From Daldinia sp. FL1419 (lineage: Eukaryota > Ascomycota > Sordariomycetes > Xylariales > Hypoxylaceae): a stretch of 64,000 bases of DNA. Position numbers and translations under genes: made by a program. The notes beneath the pieces were generated by a model. The model ran no database searches. It was not told where the DNA came from and saw only the letters and a list, made by a program, of their open reading frames with translations. Shown here one piece after another: positions 1 to 11,569 of this stretch. The stretch spans positions 248,001 to 312,000 of the forward strand of contig MU623343.1 in assembly GCA_025201765.1 (NCBI GenBank). The letters are read 5' to 3'. The stretch's first letter is position 1, and each line of letters starts with the position of its first letter.

Positions 1-1646
1 CAGACCAAGCAAACCGTGCAATATAGACATTGTCGATTGATTCCTTTTAATTCTTAGAGTTGGCGATTGTGATATAGCTTTTCTACTTCGAAATAACTGT
101 CAAGGTTCGTTCGAAACCCTTGGCTAACCAAGTGATACGTATCCCCAACCTTCTTGGGAAGTAGAATGGGTTCGAGTGTCTTATCCCATAGGCTACGTGC
201 ATCGGAACTGAGTGTAATCGCGTTTTCTACGAAGTCGATCTCAGCGTAGCACGACATGCCATTTGACCTCCACCACTGATGTGAAGATCAGGGGACTGTA
301 TCGGCACGTTCTAAGCCGCAGCGGCTCCTAGTCATTCGGCAGGATTCGTCGCGTGTAGAAGAGTCGGTTCGGGTATCGCCTAGCACATACGTATGTATAA
401 TTATCAACCCCCAGGGGGCTTATATCTACCTAGATCTTTCCACGGTGGAGGTAAATCGTCGTGGGGGAAAACCCAATGTTCGAAGGATGGTGCAAATGGA
501 TATTGTGCTATATAAATATCAGCTAGCTTAAATGAGGGTGAATGATGGAATATGGCGCTTTACACTCGGAATCTTCAACATGCAGTATGTAGAGACGCTC
601 GGTCAGGATTCCATCTATAGGATGCGTGACAATACGGCTTTGATCGTCAGGGGTCGTGGATTGCGATAAATAGGCGAACTATAATACAACAAGCACACAT
701 TCCTGATCAAAAGACTACCTTCGGGACGGGGTTTGTTCGCATCAGAGCGCACAGGAGGATCCAGCGGGGGCTTGATGATAGACATTGCAAGGGGATGCTG
801 TCGGATTCTCGAACCAGGCCGGTTGGGAAAAGTATCAGGCAGTTACGTATATCAAGAAAGAAGTTTGAAGTAGAGAGATACGCAGACAACATCCTGACTC
901 GAAAAAAAGTTACTGTTACACTACATTATCCCACCCCTCCTTATAAACTCGGACATAACCGTACCTAAATCTTCTTAACGTAGGTAAGTCATGTTTGAAG
1001 GTAAACTTTAGGTAAAATTTTCTGATATGAACTATGCGTGCCGGTTCCTATATAACGGATGTGTGAAGAGATTGGAGTAGCGTAAATACGCCCTTACTTG
1101 GGCTTTATTAATTCGGATAGTTAGTACGAAAACATTCCTGGTGTAGATACAATTGGATTCAGTGGCTTACGCTAGGTACGCTATACAGAACTTAAGGATT
1201 AAGGGATGGTCACATATTCACGCCTAGATACTGGACCAGGGATAAGATTTATTATATGTCCCATTCGCCGAAAGAAGTCCCGATTCACTTAGTATCTTCA
1301 TATCATATTAATGCTATGCTTGTGAAGATTGATTAAATTTTAACTTCGTCAAGTAGCAAATAGTTGTCAACCCCTGGTCTTAAGGGGTAGCGAATGAGAA
1401 TCCCCAGCATAACATGCGCTGGGATCATGTAAATTTTGTATGTGATGTGATGGAGCTAGGAAAGATACACTTGGCTTTTATACTTTTTAGGGAGTGTATC
1501 CCGACGGAATACACCGCCAATGAATCAATCGATCAACATAGGGCGCTTCATAATTATCCCTCATAAACAACCTTCATTACAGCGCGCAGACATCTCCTCA
1601 TAGCAGGTCAAATCGTAGATGAGTTCCAGGTTCGGGAGCAGATTAC
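1..1646. other. gene-free left edge
   Basis: I see no supportable gene here. A 67-codon minus-strand ORF with a true ATG lies at 54-257 and has protein-like composition, but no recognisable domain and no convincing splice partners. It could be an exon of a gene continuing outside the window, or a decayed remnant. The rest is AT-rich with frequent stops in all frames. Confidence 0.4.
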
Positions 1647-2462
1647 TTAGACGTAGGCTGCACTTCTACTTCCCTTGCCCCTGTTCAGGAAAAAGGTCAA
1701 AGCGATGATTGCGACTCCGAAAACGAAGGCCAGGTATTCAAACACATAGTCGGCCTAGCACCCAGTTTGGAATTAGCAAGCCTCCTAGATAAGGGAGGTA
1801 ATAGGAATCGGAATGTATCGATTTTAGGTCTTGGGGACGATATGACCTTGGGAGGACGTCCAGCAATGAGTAGAAGAATTATAAGTACTAACCTGGACTC
1901 TTTGGCATCGGCCTTTTAAGTCATCCGGCTTGGGCATATCTCGACAAAAGACATCGGTGTCAACTGGGCAACCGCCATCTAGAAGTTTATTGTTTGCTCT
2001 TTCGTACTTGATGAAATCATCGTCACTGGTGCAGCTTGTTACCGACTTCAAGGCGACAGTCAATGACTGGCACAACACGATGTCAGTACTTTTCCGGTTT
2101 CTCACATCAACCCGTATGCTTGTCCTGCGGGTTGACCTACGATAGCACCAGCAAGATAGAGCGCTGTGGCGAGACCATCCGCTCCCAATGACACAATACT
2201 AGGAATCTTGTCGAAGAATAAAGCAGCGGCGCCTATCAGAGAAACCAGTATTCCAAACGCGCCACAAAAGCTTCCAAATGAGGTTTCTGCAGGAGGAGAA
2301 CCCTGATTCTGTTGCTTCGCAAGAGTCACGGAGAGGCCCAGTACCACTGCGCCGAAGAGAAGCTTTGAATTGATTAGTACGATGATGACGGGTATAGTAC
2401 TGAAGAGAATATTGGGAACATACCAAGAAGCCTCGGACTCCCAGGACTGCTATCTTCAGCAT
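1647..2462 (-). CDS. MARVEL-domain membrane protein
   Basis: Four exons (2424-2462, 2141-2362, 1893-2066, 1647-1754) join in frame into a 180-residue protein. All introns are GT-AG (GTATGT, GTAGGT, GTTAGT donors). Four hydrophobic segments can be seen at about residues 4-28, 42-64, 69-92 and 148-168. A cysteine-containing loop lies between segments 3 and 4, with the family-like CRDM...RCQ spacing just before segment 4. This is the topology and size of fungal MARVEL-domain proteins (Nce102-like relatives), four-helix proteins of the plasma membrane and other membranes linked to membrane organisation and non-classical export. The first exon is only 13 codons, so the gene is easily missed or called in fragments. 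A specific function cannot be assigned. The reading frame and splice sites are well supported by the phases; the family call rests on topology and loop pattern. Confidence 0.75.
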
Positions 2463-3604
2463 AGTGATATAGTAAAGAAGCCTAAGGGGTAGTAAGCAGA
2501 AAATGAAGCTCTGCTGGATTTCGGTCTTACGGGGGTGGTCACACTATGCAGAATTTGATCGGAAGAAACTCCAAAAGGAACATAACAAGAGAGGGTACTT
2601 TTCTGGCCTCCCGAGGGTTATTATACCTACTATAGTCACACGGACTTGGCCAAAGAAGACATTGACTCATCGCTACAGCGATACATAAAGCGAAACAAGA
2701 TATCGTTTGCGGCACGGCTGCCTAACCGCCGCCTGCTGCAACATCAAACCTTTGGCGACCAACCCCCTGCCAAATTACTTCAATCGACAGCAGTTCTATT
2801 TTGAACTGGAACTGGAACTGGAGGCTGGCAGACTTGGCAAAGGGGTTCGGCAGACATGATTCTATCCGAGACCGTTCTCGACCATACTATTACACAGCAT
2901 ATAAAGCAAATTTGATCCTACGAAGGCTTATCATCCTGTCATATCAAACTATCATCACACATCGTTCGTTGTTTCGAGATATAGGGCGGGGCTATGCTCT
3001 CGGGTGCGCACGTAGAGGTAGTACTAGAGCTGAGGGCTCAATTTAGGGTCTTACACAGATCTGCTAAAAGGGTATATGTGGTGCTGTGGGGGATTATAGG
3101 AAACGCGGTTGGCTGAAATGCCTTAAGCGACATCCGCAGTATATGTGGAAGTCTGAAGATAACAGACATCACGATGGGCAGGCTACGGCCCCCTTCCGAT
3201 CAACTCCACAGGTCGCAAATTCTCACCAGGTAAGGATGTATTTGATTTGCTACATATGGGATCCTGCCGCGTTACCGCCTTGGCATAGCGGAGTAACCAT
3301 ATCGAGTGCGAAATGTTGCCCAAATACATGATACGTTGTACTGAAAACGCCCGACTCGTATGGGAACGGTTTGGAGTATGGAAGGTCGTAAGGCTGACCG
3401 GGGGACGGGGGCTAGGGTGCTTTAGGTGCAACTGGACGGAGTTTGGGGGCCAGAGTAATATTAGGTAGGGATCATCCATGTCCTGATGTCTTGATTAATT
3501 TACATACAGAATACATCCTGTTTACCTATAACGCCTGCAACCTGGGTCGCTTTCTCTGCGCCGATGGCGAAAAATCCTGCCGGTGAAATAATAAGAACAG
3601 CCAT
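2463..3604. other. intergenic, nothing recognised
   Basis: Several overlapping ORFs under 100 codons occur on both strands, but none shows a domain, a signal peptide or matching splice sites. It separates two minus-strand genes and may hold their promoter and 3' sequences. Confidence 0.4.
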
Positions 3605-4504
3605 CTACCACATCCGTCTCTGCTCTCGCGTAGAATCCATGAGCCACCCTAGAAGAGTTTGTTCGATCGACGCCACCCCGCGAGCATGCCTTCTCGACTG
3701 TTCCTTAGTCAGGGCTGTCGGCCTGCCGGCTTTTGAGCGGTACCAGATAGTGTCGTCTAATTCCGAAAGTACCATGGCGTTTAACAGCGAAACATGGATC
3801 TGGTGGCGCTCACTCTCAGCCGAAGCTCTCTCCAGCGATTTGTTAGTCTCGCGTGTTATAAACTCGGGCCATATAAGCGCTAGGATATCGTCCAAAGCTT
3901 GTCGGAGCCCTATGTTCATATGCTGTTCGCGATGTGTGCGGTGAGCAGCCTGATCTAGCGGCACATGAGCGAGTGTTCTTTGCCGGCATAAGACACACTC
4001 GTCGGTGAGAGCATAGCGGAGGTGCGATCGAATATGTCTCCATCTACATTCCATGCAATTTCGCGGGTCCCCAGCGCCTTCGGGAACCGTCAAGGGAAAC
4101 AAGTCGCGGATCTGATTGTTGCCTTCAATCGGAATTAAGGCCGGCGCGATAGCATGTCCGCAACCTTGGTATGCCATTCTGAACCCGCAAGACGGACAGA
4201 CTAGGTCGGACCCTTGAGCCAAGAGGCTTCTGATGCATCGATCGCCGAAAACGTGACCGCATGCGAGTGCGACGGTCCGTTCGATGCCATGTCTGATGTA
4301 ACTAAGAAAATGTCGATGTAATGCGAGATGGTCCTCGGTGGTTTCGGTGCAAGAAGTAAATTCCCTAGCGCTCTGCGAAATATCCAGCTTGTTCTCTTGA
4401 CAAATACCACAGACACTCTCTATGGCCACGCCGTTCGTATCGCCTTGGGTGTCGAGAAGTTGTTGAAGGTAGGGGAGATAGTTGCTTCTTTGAACGGTCG
4501 CCAT
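3605..4504 (-). CDS. RING-type zinc-finger protein
   Basis: This is a single-exon ORF of 299 residues with an ATG start. It carries an N-terminal RING-like finger: CGIC at 32-35, a long spacer of about 46 residues, then CGHVFGDRC at 82-90 and CPSC at 103-106. The position usually held by the third pair's cysteine is Gly in CGHVFG, a variant common in fungal RING proteins. A second cysteine group follows (CMEC at 150-153 and CVLC at 170-173), so a further zinc site is possible. The C-terminal half is helical, charged and unrecognised. By family knowledge it is probably an E3 ubiquitin ligase or ubiquitin-related adaptor; the substrate is unknown. No signal peptide or membrane segment is visible. 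Confidence 0.7.
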   Translation of the reverse strand: MATVQRSNYLPYLQQLLDTQGDTNGVAIESVCGICQENKLDISQSAREFTSCTETTEDHLALHRHFLSYIRHGIERTVALACGHVFGDRCIRSLLAQGSDLVCPSCGFRMAYQGCGHAIAPALIPIEGNNQIRDLFPLTVPEGAGDPRNCMECRWRHIRSHLRYALTDECVLCRQRTLAHVPLDQAAHRTHREQHMNIGLRQALDDILALIWPEFITRETNKSLERASAESERHQIHVSLLNAMVLSELDDTIWYRSKAGRPTALTKEQSRRHARGVASIEQTLLGWLMDSTREQRRMW

Positions 4505-5364
4505 GATATTTTTTTTATTTTGGGGGAAATTCCTTTAACCTTCTGGTGCGTTACAAGGCGATGTACCTCGGGTTGAGTATAGACGTAAGGATGACTTGTC
4601 GGGTCGCATTTGTATCAACTGTTGTCGCGATGAGATCAAGGTAGATTAGAGTCCATATGTCATACCGAATCCCACAAAAGCATCCTTCTTTTTACTTATA
4701 GACGATCAGGCATAAAGGCTCTGGAGACTTCTTTGGGCCATAATACATTGCAGTTGTTTTTAGTGCGGGGGGAAATTCACTGAATCATGTTTGCGACAAT
4801 GATGATGGCCGATAAAAGCATATAGAATCATAGTCGCCCAATAAATGGACCTGCACAGCAACCATCCAAACGGTACCACGTCAGCTGGTGGTAAAGATGC
4901 GCCTCGCCTGTTGAACCATCCTCGAGGACAAAGTTTGCTACGAATTCTACCGTTCACAGTCCCAGATTCCCCTACGAACAGCACCCTACCAAGCAGCACC
5001 CAATGGTTAGGAGGTATTTATCAAGATACTTCCCTGTATTTTCGTGCACGGACTGTTCAGATAATGTCAGTGTCTCAGTGACAAGAGCAATTTTTCGTAA
5101 TAAACTCGAAAGTTCTTTTGACAGGATTTCTTTATTTTGCCTAAATTGTCTACATCAAACCATCAACCAATCAACCCCGCCATCATCAACGTCATTGTCC
5201 ATATTATCTTCAACTTCATATGCTTCACATGCTTCACATGCTACACACACCACCAAAACTCTATCTAGGTTAGATATGTTAGGTACATATTCAATCCTAC
5301 CTAGGTAACCTTAGATTGCTCTTAAAAACCCGCTCCCGAATACCCCCGTACCATCATTCCACCT
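4505..5364. other. intergenic, short direct repeats
   Basis: No gene is supported. Around 5215-5250 a 10-bp phrase (CATGCTTCA) is repeated about twice in a pyrimidine-rich stretch. TACCTAGGT-type motifs appear near 5300. Confidence 0.4.
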
Positions 5365-7335
5365 CTAAAAATATTCTGTCTGAATATGAGGACTAGGTGA
5401 GTGTTTCCAAGTAATCGCAATTTCTTTTGACATGTTTTCTATTTCGTCAATTCCGTGTTCCATTTGCTCCAGGTCGTCCGTATTAAAAACCCCAAGGCTC
5501 TGTGGTCCATATATAAGCCAAGGCAGAGGGGATGACTTCCAAGCTGGGAAATACCTAAGCTTCTTGGAACACACGGTCCATACGAAAAGTAGCAGAGTCA
5601 TGAAAGCCAGAAATGACGGGAACGCGACCCATTGCCATTGAACCCGTATACATATGGCGTAGTGTAAAGCTTGGCCAACTGCAGGTTCTGAATAATTTGG
5701 GTTCCCGTTAGTTCGGATATAAGTGGTTAGAGACTCGGATATGTTCGAAAACACTTCCTGGACACGCTTAAAGTCGACTCGGCCGTAATCATAGAGAGAC
5801 TTTATAATATCCGGTCCTTCAAAGCTGCTAATAGTCATACCATCAGCATTGTCATTTCCACCGACACCGCGCAAAGCAGCGAGAAAGTGTGATCCAATAG
5901 CCCATGGACCGAAGCTAGATGAAAACCCGTTATTCATAAAATATAAACACTCCTTGGCGAGAAGAGAACTCGTCGTGTTGATAGCTATTGAGTTATCACC
6001 ACCAGCGTCGAACGACGCGTTGTAGGGAAGCCAACGGAGTGTGTCGTGGATAACGTACCCCAGTCTTATGAGCGCGGTCTTGTCTTGTGGCATAAGGCAC
6101 TGGGTGTCCACCATACCAAGCCCTGCGTTTTGTATAGGATCGCTTCCCCATTGCACATCGCCGGATTGGGTAAGTAAGCGTTCAGTTAGATGGCCTCCTT
6201 TGACTGTGGCATTGTATACTCTTACACATGGCTGTATTCTACATGTGGCGGCGCCATACCCCCTGCAGCGCCATAGGTTAACAGAAGTCCCATTGCCACA
6301 TCCTCTTATGGTTTGACCGGTAGACATGTCCTTATGTTCATCCGAAAACGACGTCTTTCCGGCAAGGATCTTTACCGTCATCCTCTCAGGCCTTTTTGGT
6401 TTCCAGACGTCGTCATAACCTTCTTGGAAGAGGCTCATTTTGGCTACCTCGACCCCATCCACATCCCAATTATGCATGTTATAAGGCTGAGTAACATTGA
6501 CAGAATACGTCGTATTCAAACGCGAAAGTTCCGACATACTATTGCTCCAATATATCCCTTGGGGCAGACCAGACTTGATTGTGATCGCCTCACCTGGAAA
6601 TGGCGATCTAGTCGAATTATCAATAGGAGTATGAGTCGTGCGAATGCTAATCTCATCAGAGGAATCTTCACAAAAGCTGCAATACCCTAGGGTGCCGTAG
6701 GACTCTGTAAACGTGCAGTTCCCGGTTATACAGTCTGGGTATAGGCCATTCCCTGATTGTGTGGTACCTCGGGAAATCGCCAAATCAATGTCATGCCCAA
6801 ACGTCGGTACTTCGAGCTGGTCATCAAACCTATTTGTTCTTGGCAATGTGGCTTGTTTACCGCCGATTGCAACACTGCAGTCATGGAGGCTGATGAGTTG
6901 CTGGATGAAGGGGTCAATACCAATAGAGAGAACGAGGACAAGTCCACCTAACGTTGCCAAGGGTTGTCGCATTCGTTGCGCCCACAGTAACTGCAATGAT
7001 CCCCATGCACCCTGGCGCGCATTATCATATCGGACTAGGTCATAAATCGGACGTCCCTGTGAGAACCAGGTCCACTGCAATTGACCGATACACGACGCAG
7101 CCACAAATGCCAGACTGGCCTTCAGTACCATTGAGTAAATGGAAAGCAGCGTGTTAACAGATAGACTAAGTGGCCATTCAGGCAGAGGCCGTCCGTCGTA
7201 TGGATATAGCGTAGCCAAGATAACCAAAGGCGATGCCAGCACAAGGACACAACATAGGGCCTCCCATTTCCAACACTTCCAGGTATCTGGAGGGATTAAC
7301 AGCCTGAGTATCTTAATATAACGACTTGAAGCCAT
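5365..7335 (-). CDS. DUF3176 membrane protein
   Basis: This is an uninterrupted 656-residue ORF. The frame opens slightly upstream at TTG, but the first ATG at 7335 gives a sensible start. Membrane segments are seen near residues 28-48, 62-84 and 112-135, and a last one near 565-588. A large region rich in Asn-X-Ser/Thr sequons and cysteines lies between the third and last segments, as expected for an extracytoplasmic loop. The N-terminal block with WKWE, the LYPYDG turn and the GQLQW-WF stretch matches fungal DUF3176 proteins. These are a large Pezizomycotina family of unknown function, often variable between isolates. Length is normal and there are no internal stops, so it appears intact. 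Role is unknown; surface sensing is only a guess. Confidence 0.8.
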   Translation of the reverse strand: MASSRYIKILRLLIPPDTWKCWKWEALCCVLVLASPLVILATLYPYDGRPLPEWPLSLSVNTLLSIYSMVLKASLAFVAASCIGQLQWTWFSQGRPIYDLVRYDNARQGAWGSLQLLWAQRMRQPLATLGGLVLVLSIGIDPFIQQLISLHDCSVAIGGKQATLPRTNRFDDQLEVPTFGHDIDLAISRGTTQSGNGLYPDCITGNCTFTESYGTLGYCSFCEDSSDEISIRTTHTPIDNSTRSPFPGEAITIKSGLPQGIYWSNSMSELSRLNTTYSVNVTQPYNMHNWDVDGVEVAKMSLFQEGYDDVWKPKRPERMTVKILAGKTSFSDEHKDMSTGQTIRGCGNGTSVNLWRCRGYGAATCRIQPCVRVYNATVKGGHLTERLLTQSGDVQWGSDPIQNAGLGMVDTQCLMPQDKTALIRLGYVIHDTLRWLPYNASFDAGGDNSIAINTTSSLLAKECLYFMNNGFSSSFGPWAIGSHFLAALRGVGGNDNADGMTISSFEGPDIIKSLYDYGRVDFKRVQEVFSNISESLTTYIRTNGNPNYSEPAVGQALHYAICIRVQWQWVAFPSFLAFMTLLLFVWTVCSKKLRYFPAWKSSPLPWLIYGPQSLGVFNTDDLEQMEHGIDEIENMSKEIAITWKHSPSPHIQTEYF

Positions 7336-8374
7336 GCGTGGCAAATTCTCGTGTTTCTTGGTAGGGTTTATCAGAGTTCGTCTACGCCAGTAATAGTCGA
7401 GGTTTAGATGCTACCGTTTGGTCATTTTACGCTGAACGCCTTAGGATAGCTCCGGAAAGTAATAACGTGAATCACAAAAACGTCACCCTCGAAATAGGGC
7501 TTTCCTATCATATAACTATTACGACGTGGCTTGGGGATACTATGCTTTTCACCAATCTATTCTATTAATACAGCCAACCATCTACTTATCCACCAGTGCA
7601 TAAATAAAGCGTCAGTCGGTGTACACTACACTAAGTTTAGGTACCAACCCCTGAGGTGTGTTACGCAAGCATTGTCTAACCACACTACTATACTCGTTAC
7701 GGCCGTGGGATTTAATATTAGGAACATTACGGCTGAGGTAGCTAACAACGTGAACTCGTGATGCCTATTGGTTAGCTGAAATCCACACCTAAAATGACCT
7801 TAAAGCGTGGCTGGGAGCTGAGAATTTTCCCTCTATATTTGTAGCCCCCTATATAATCTCTGGGCCAATCATTCGATGCTCAATAGGTTAGGTAGTTGTG
7901 TTTCTTGTTTTCGACCTGCTACCTGGGTACCTTTTATCCATATTAAATCAAGGTAATACTATCATATCGTGCGAAACTTAGGGGTCTGGAAATTCATATT
8001 TGGATCGCGTAGGAACGAGATTTATTCAATTCTAAGAGGTAATTATAGCTTAAAGGATTCGAGCCGTGAATTCAGCCAGTTACTGGGCAGCGAAAATAGC
8101 ATTCATTCACTCACACAGAGCATCATCTTCTCATAGTTTCCTTGATACTTAAATTTTATGCCAACCAAACCCTGATCTAAAGTGTTGTTCAAACTCGATT
8201 CCATCCAAAGAAACTGTAAAGTAAGAAATAGTAACGAATGTCCTAATTCAAGAAGAAATCCTCAAACCCTCTAAACGCAGAATCAGATGGTAAACGACGT
8301 CCTTCCGGACCACCCTAAGTTCGTGTTCTATAGGTACCTCATTGCACAACAATACCGTCAATACGCCACAAAGC
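7336..8374. other. intergenic, nothing recognised
   Basis: No coding sequence is supported. It is AT-rich and separates the DUF3176 gene from the 3' end of the nuclease gene; both are on the minus strand. Confidence 0.4.
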
Positions 8375-9716
8375 TTACAACTTCTTTACGACTTCATCCT
8401 CGATCATTTCCTCTTCATCATCGTCGTCGTCCACAAATAACCCCTGAGCCTCGAGACGAGCTGCCTCAGCCTCATCGATAGTCTGGTTAGCATATGCATT
8501 GCGCACAGCAATACTTCCGATTTCGAGATCGCTCGGAGAATCTAGAATATTGTTAGGCACTCAAAAAGTCTAGAATACTTGCCAGACTTAGCAGACACAT
8601 ACAAATAGTAGCGCCACTGCGAAGTTGATAGTATCCGCCCTGTTCAGTCTCTGGCTCTGGCTCGGATCCAAGGTCACGCTTCACCGGCTTATTATTCTTG
8701 GTGAAAAAGTTGCCGTCACTCTGGCAGTCGAGCGGCCTATTACACTATCATTTCCAGTCAGCGGCCTCTACAATAGGGGCTAATCACTACCAGTAACGTT
8801 TCGCTCCATCCTATAGGCCTGACTACCTGTATCTTTGTGTATAAAGGATAAGAAACTTACGTATCTATAGGGCTTTGTGTCCTTGAAACTGAAACTGAAA
8901 GTGCATGGGAAGCTTTTGCAATGTTGCTTCATGGCCTTACTCACTTGCCCGCCTTGACCTTTTCATGAATCAGTACTCGTTATAAAAGTCTCTGCCCGAG
9001 ATTCACTTACTTTCATTGTCGGTCTTGGGCACACAGCGGAAAATCTGATCGCCCCTGTCGGCTTCTGACGTTGAAGCTAAGGGAAACTCGTCGCAGCCAG
9101 TCATGCCACTGAATCGTTTATCCGTCTTGCATACTAAAATTTACCGTAGATTAGAAGCAAAATATTTATAGCTGAAAGACTTCAATGTACCTACTATTTT
9201 TTTTACTAGGAATGCATCCAGCGTCGGTCCGCCGCTTATTCTTTATTGTGTCTGAGACACTATCAAAGTTATAAGTGTTCTTCTTGAAGTGGCACCTGGT
9301 ACCTGTTCGTTAATTAGCATTATAATCAACCAGCATGTCTGGTTACGTACCGAAGCACTATGAATATAAAATACTTAGTAGCCGCTAAAGAAATAATCTC
9401 GATTGCAGAACACGATGTCAAGGCTCACCATGGTATTGCAAGTTTCTATTAAATTGTAATATTCAGTCAATCAGTGCTCGGTTCTTAGCGGATATGATGA
9501 GAGTCACTTACCCCTAGCACCCTTTCTCGAAGCGCCTTTCTTTCCTTTGTACGGTGAACATTGAACTACGAAAGTGAATTTAGCTTTAGGTGAAAGCTGT
9601 GGATGACTAGAAACGTCCCTTTTCTCGACGTCATGTGTTCGAACCGCTTCGGGTGAGGCTATAGCCGCCATAACAGCGCATAGGGCAAGAGCAACAGGAA
9701 GAATAATAGACTTCAT
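8375..9716 (-). CDS. secreted NucA/NucB-type nuclease
   Basis: Eight exons join in frame: 9512-9716, 9429-9445, 9351-9357, 9195-9302, 9011-9133, 8861-8958, 8603-8744 and 8375-8541, giving 288 residues. A signal peptide covers residues 1-20, followed by a Kex2-like KR at 32-33. The deoxyribonuclease NucA/NucB core is recognised by NTMCFG (72-77), the basic KRR...GC (99-106) and the signature GCDEFPLAST (125-134); the Asp-Glu pair is the probable catalytic/metal site. NESQGGQ then follows. In Bacillus this family degrades extracellular or mother-cell DNA; fungal members are secreted. The protein ends in an unusual run of Asp/Glu. The third exon is only 7 nt, but it is needed to restore the family motif and the phase. 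An upstream in-frame TTG extension was rejected in favour of the ATG with the signal peptide. Substrate is inferred. Confidence 0.8.
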
Positions 9717-10894
9717 AGTGGCGACTGGTCGGGAGAGTGAAATGGGGGCGGCGGAAGGTACAAATAATGTATAGCAGACGAATACGGCAATAGATAGTAT
9801 AGTTGATGGCTCTGGCACGATCCTATAGCTGATCGTCTACCTAGATTCGATGCGGAATTAAGCATATCATATATAGAATATATACCCTTCTAAAGCCAAT
9901 AATAAAGGCTCCTATTTTCAAACTCTATAGCCTTATCTTCGATCCTTATGAAACGGCTTATTCTAGACCCTAGAGATAACCTCTCTGTGTTCCCGATATC
10001 TTGGATTCTCAGACAAACAGGATCTTTGAGGATTCTCGTGGCTTGAAACATGTCTCCTTCGAGTCGAGTATTCGTGCGGAAAGTCGTACAGCAATGGAGA
10101 CATATCTTTAACTACTTACGCGCGACTGTCGCTCAATGACTGCGTTCATCTGACATTGATAAGATAATTAGTTTGGCGTACGGGGTATTTGACCTTTCTT
10201 TCTAATTGACAAGATTACGTCTCTTGTAGGCTTAGGTCTAGGCATCTCACCGACATTGCTGCCGTTATTTGGCACGGCTAGGAAGAAGATATTTTACAGC
10301 GAGGAGTCTACGCAGCTACAAGCATCTTTGAAGGTAGGTAAAACCTCGGTTGCGAATAGGTACAACTCAAATATTACCAATCGAAGGGATACGGTAACCG
10401 CCTGCAATGATACGGCGTAGATGACTTATAAATCATATTAAACAAGACATCGCTTAGAATAATAGGCAGATAGTGGAATCATGTAGCACCTTCCGCTTAT
10501 TTGGTGATATGGTCTTTGTTTAATCGAGGGAATAACCCTGATGTAAATCGTGACAAACTGCGCGATTCTTTCAGTGTGAAAGACAGTAAGTTTCAGGTAC
10601 ATTAAATAAGGCACTGCCCCCGATGTCATTGGGTATCGACGAGCTAACCTTTCAAGTAAGGCACTTCTGTGTATCAATAAATAATAGTAGGACGTCACAC
10701 GACATGTGAAGCCTCTTCCCCCTCCTCATACGATTGTCTACCTCGGATGGATATAATTCCCCAACCTACCTTACACGAGTCTTACCATAATTCTACCATT
10801 ATCTTCAAAGAAAAACCGGCAAGTCTTACATACTCATCACTTTGACCTTTTTGAAAAAAAGAATTTTCATATCGTTGATTGCGTATTGGTCGCC
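9717..10894. other. divergent intergenic region
   Basis: It separates the minus-strand nuclease gene from the plus-strand acidic-protein gene, so it probably holds both promoters. I see no gene. A weak poly-A/pyrimidine stretch lies just before the start at 10895. Confidence 0.45.
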
Positions 10895-11569
10895 ATGGCT
10901 ACACCTAGTTTAGACCTGGAGCTCCCGCCATTCCAGCCGGAGCTCACCAGTGTCCTCCACCAAGCTAATTGCGCATGGGCCTCTTTCGCTATCTACAGCA
11001 TGACCAACAGCGTCTCCGAAGCACGACTTAACGAGATCGCTTCTATCCCACAGGAAGAATGGGAAGAGCTTTCCATGGATACCAAGTGTGTGAAGCCAGC
11101 TGTACCCACAGCTAATTTTGCCGGCAAGACCTTAAAGGACGTCGTCGCTGCACATATCGCTATGGACAAGGAGCTTAAACCACGGCAAGGCGGTGCCCCG
11201 GAAGCCGGGTGGTGGCCTCACGTGTTCATATTGGTGACTAGCGAAAACATCGAAGATCACGGGTTACTACTCGTGTACGGCTTTGAGCCATCGTCGTCTA
11301 CGGAGGATGAGGGAGATGAAGAAGAAGCGCAAGCGCCCGCGCAACCTATTATGGGCAAATTCTTCTTCCATCCCAAGGATATGTGCAATATTCTTGGTGG
11401 CATTGCGTTGTCGGGGGATGATTTGGATTACCTGCACGAGACCTATGATATGGATCGAGAGATCTCTAGCGAGACCGAGGACGAAGGTGAAGGTGAAGGT
11501 GAAGGTGAAGGTGAAGAGGATGAGGAAGAAGATGAAGGCGATGATGATGTAGATCAGGACGAAAATTAG
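10895..11569 (+). CDS. acidic protein of unknown function
   Basis: This is a single-exon ORF of 224 residues. I chose the ATG at 10895, in an excellent fungal context (CGCCATGG), over an in-frame TTG nine bases upstream. The N-terminal two thirds is compact, with conserved-looking aromatic stretches (WWPHVFILV, GKFFFHPKD). The last 40 residues are almost entirely Glu, Asp and Gly, encoded partly by five tandem GAAGGT hexamers. No signal peptide or membrane segment is visible. I do not recognise the family. The acidic tail suggests binding to basic proteins or nucleic-acid factors, but that is inference. The ordered codon usage and strong start context argue that it is a real gene. Confidence 0.65.
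   Translation: MATPSLDLELPPFQPELTSVLHQANCAWASFAIYSMTNSVSEARLNEIASIPQEEWEELSMDTKCVKPAVPTANFAGKTLKDVVAAHIAMDKELKPRQGGAPEAGWWPHVFILVTSENIEDHGLLLVYGFEPSSSTEDEGDEEEAQAPAQPIMGKFFFHPKDMCNILGGIALSGDDLDYLHETYDMDREISSETEDEGEGEGEGEGEEDEEEDEGDDDVDQDEN
11483..11512 (+). repeat. GAAGGT hexamer x5 inside a gene
   Basis: Five perfect tandem copies of GAAGGT encode Glu-Gly repeats in the acidic tail of the protein above. A near copy (GAAGAG) follows. Because the unit is 6 bp, length changes would keep the frame. Confidence 0.9.
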
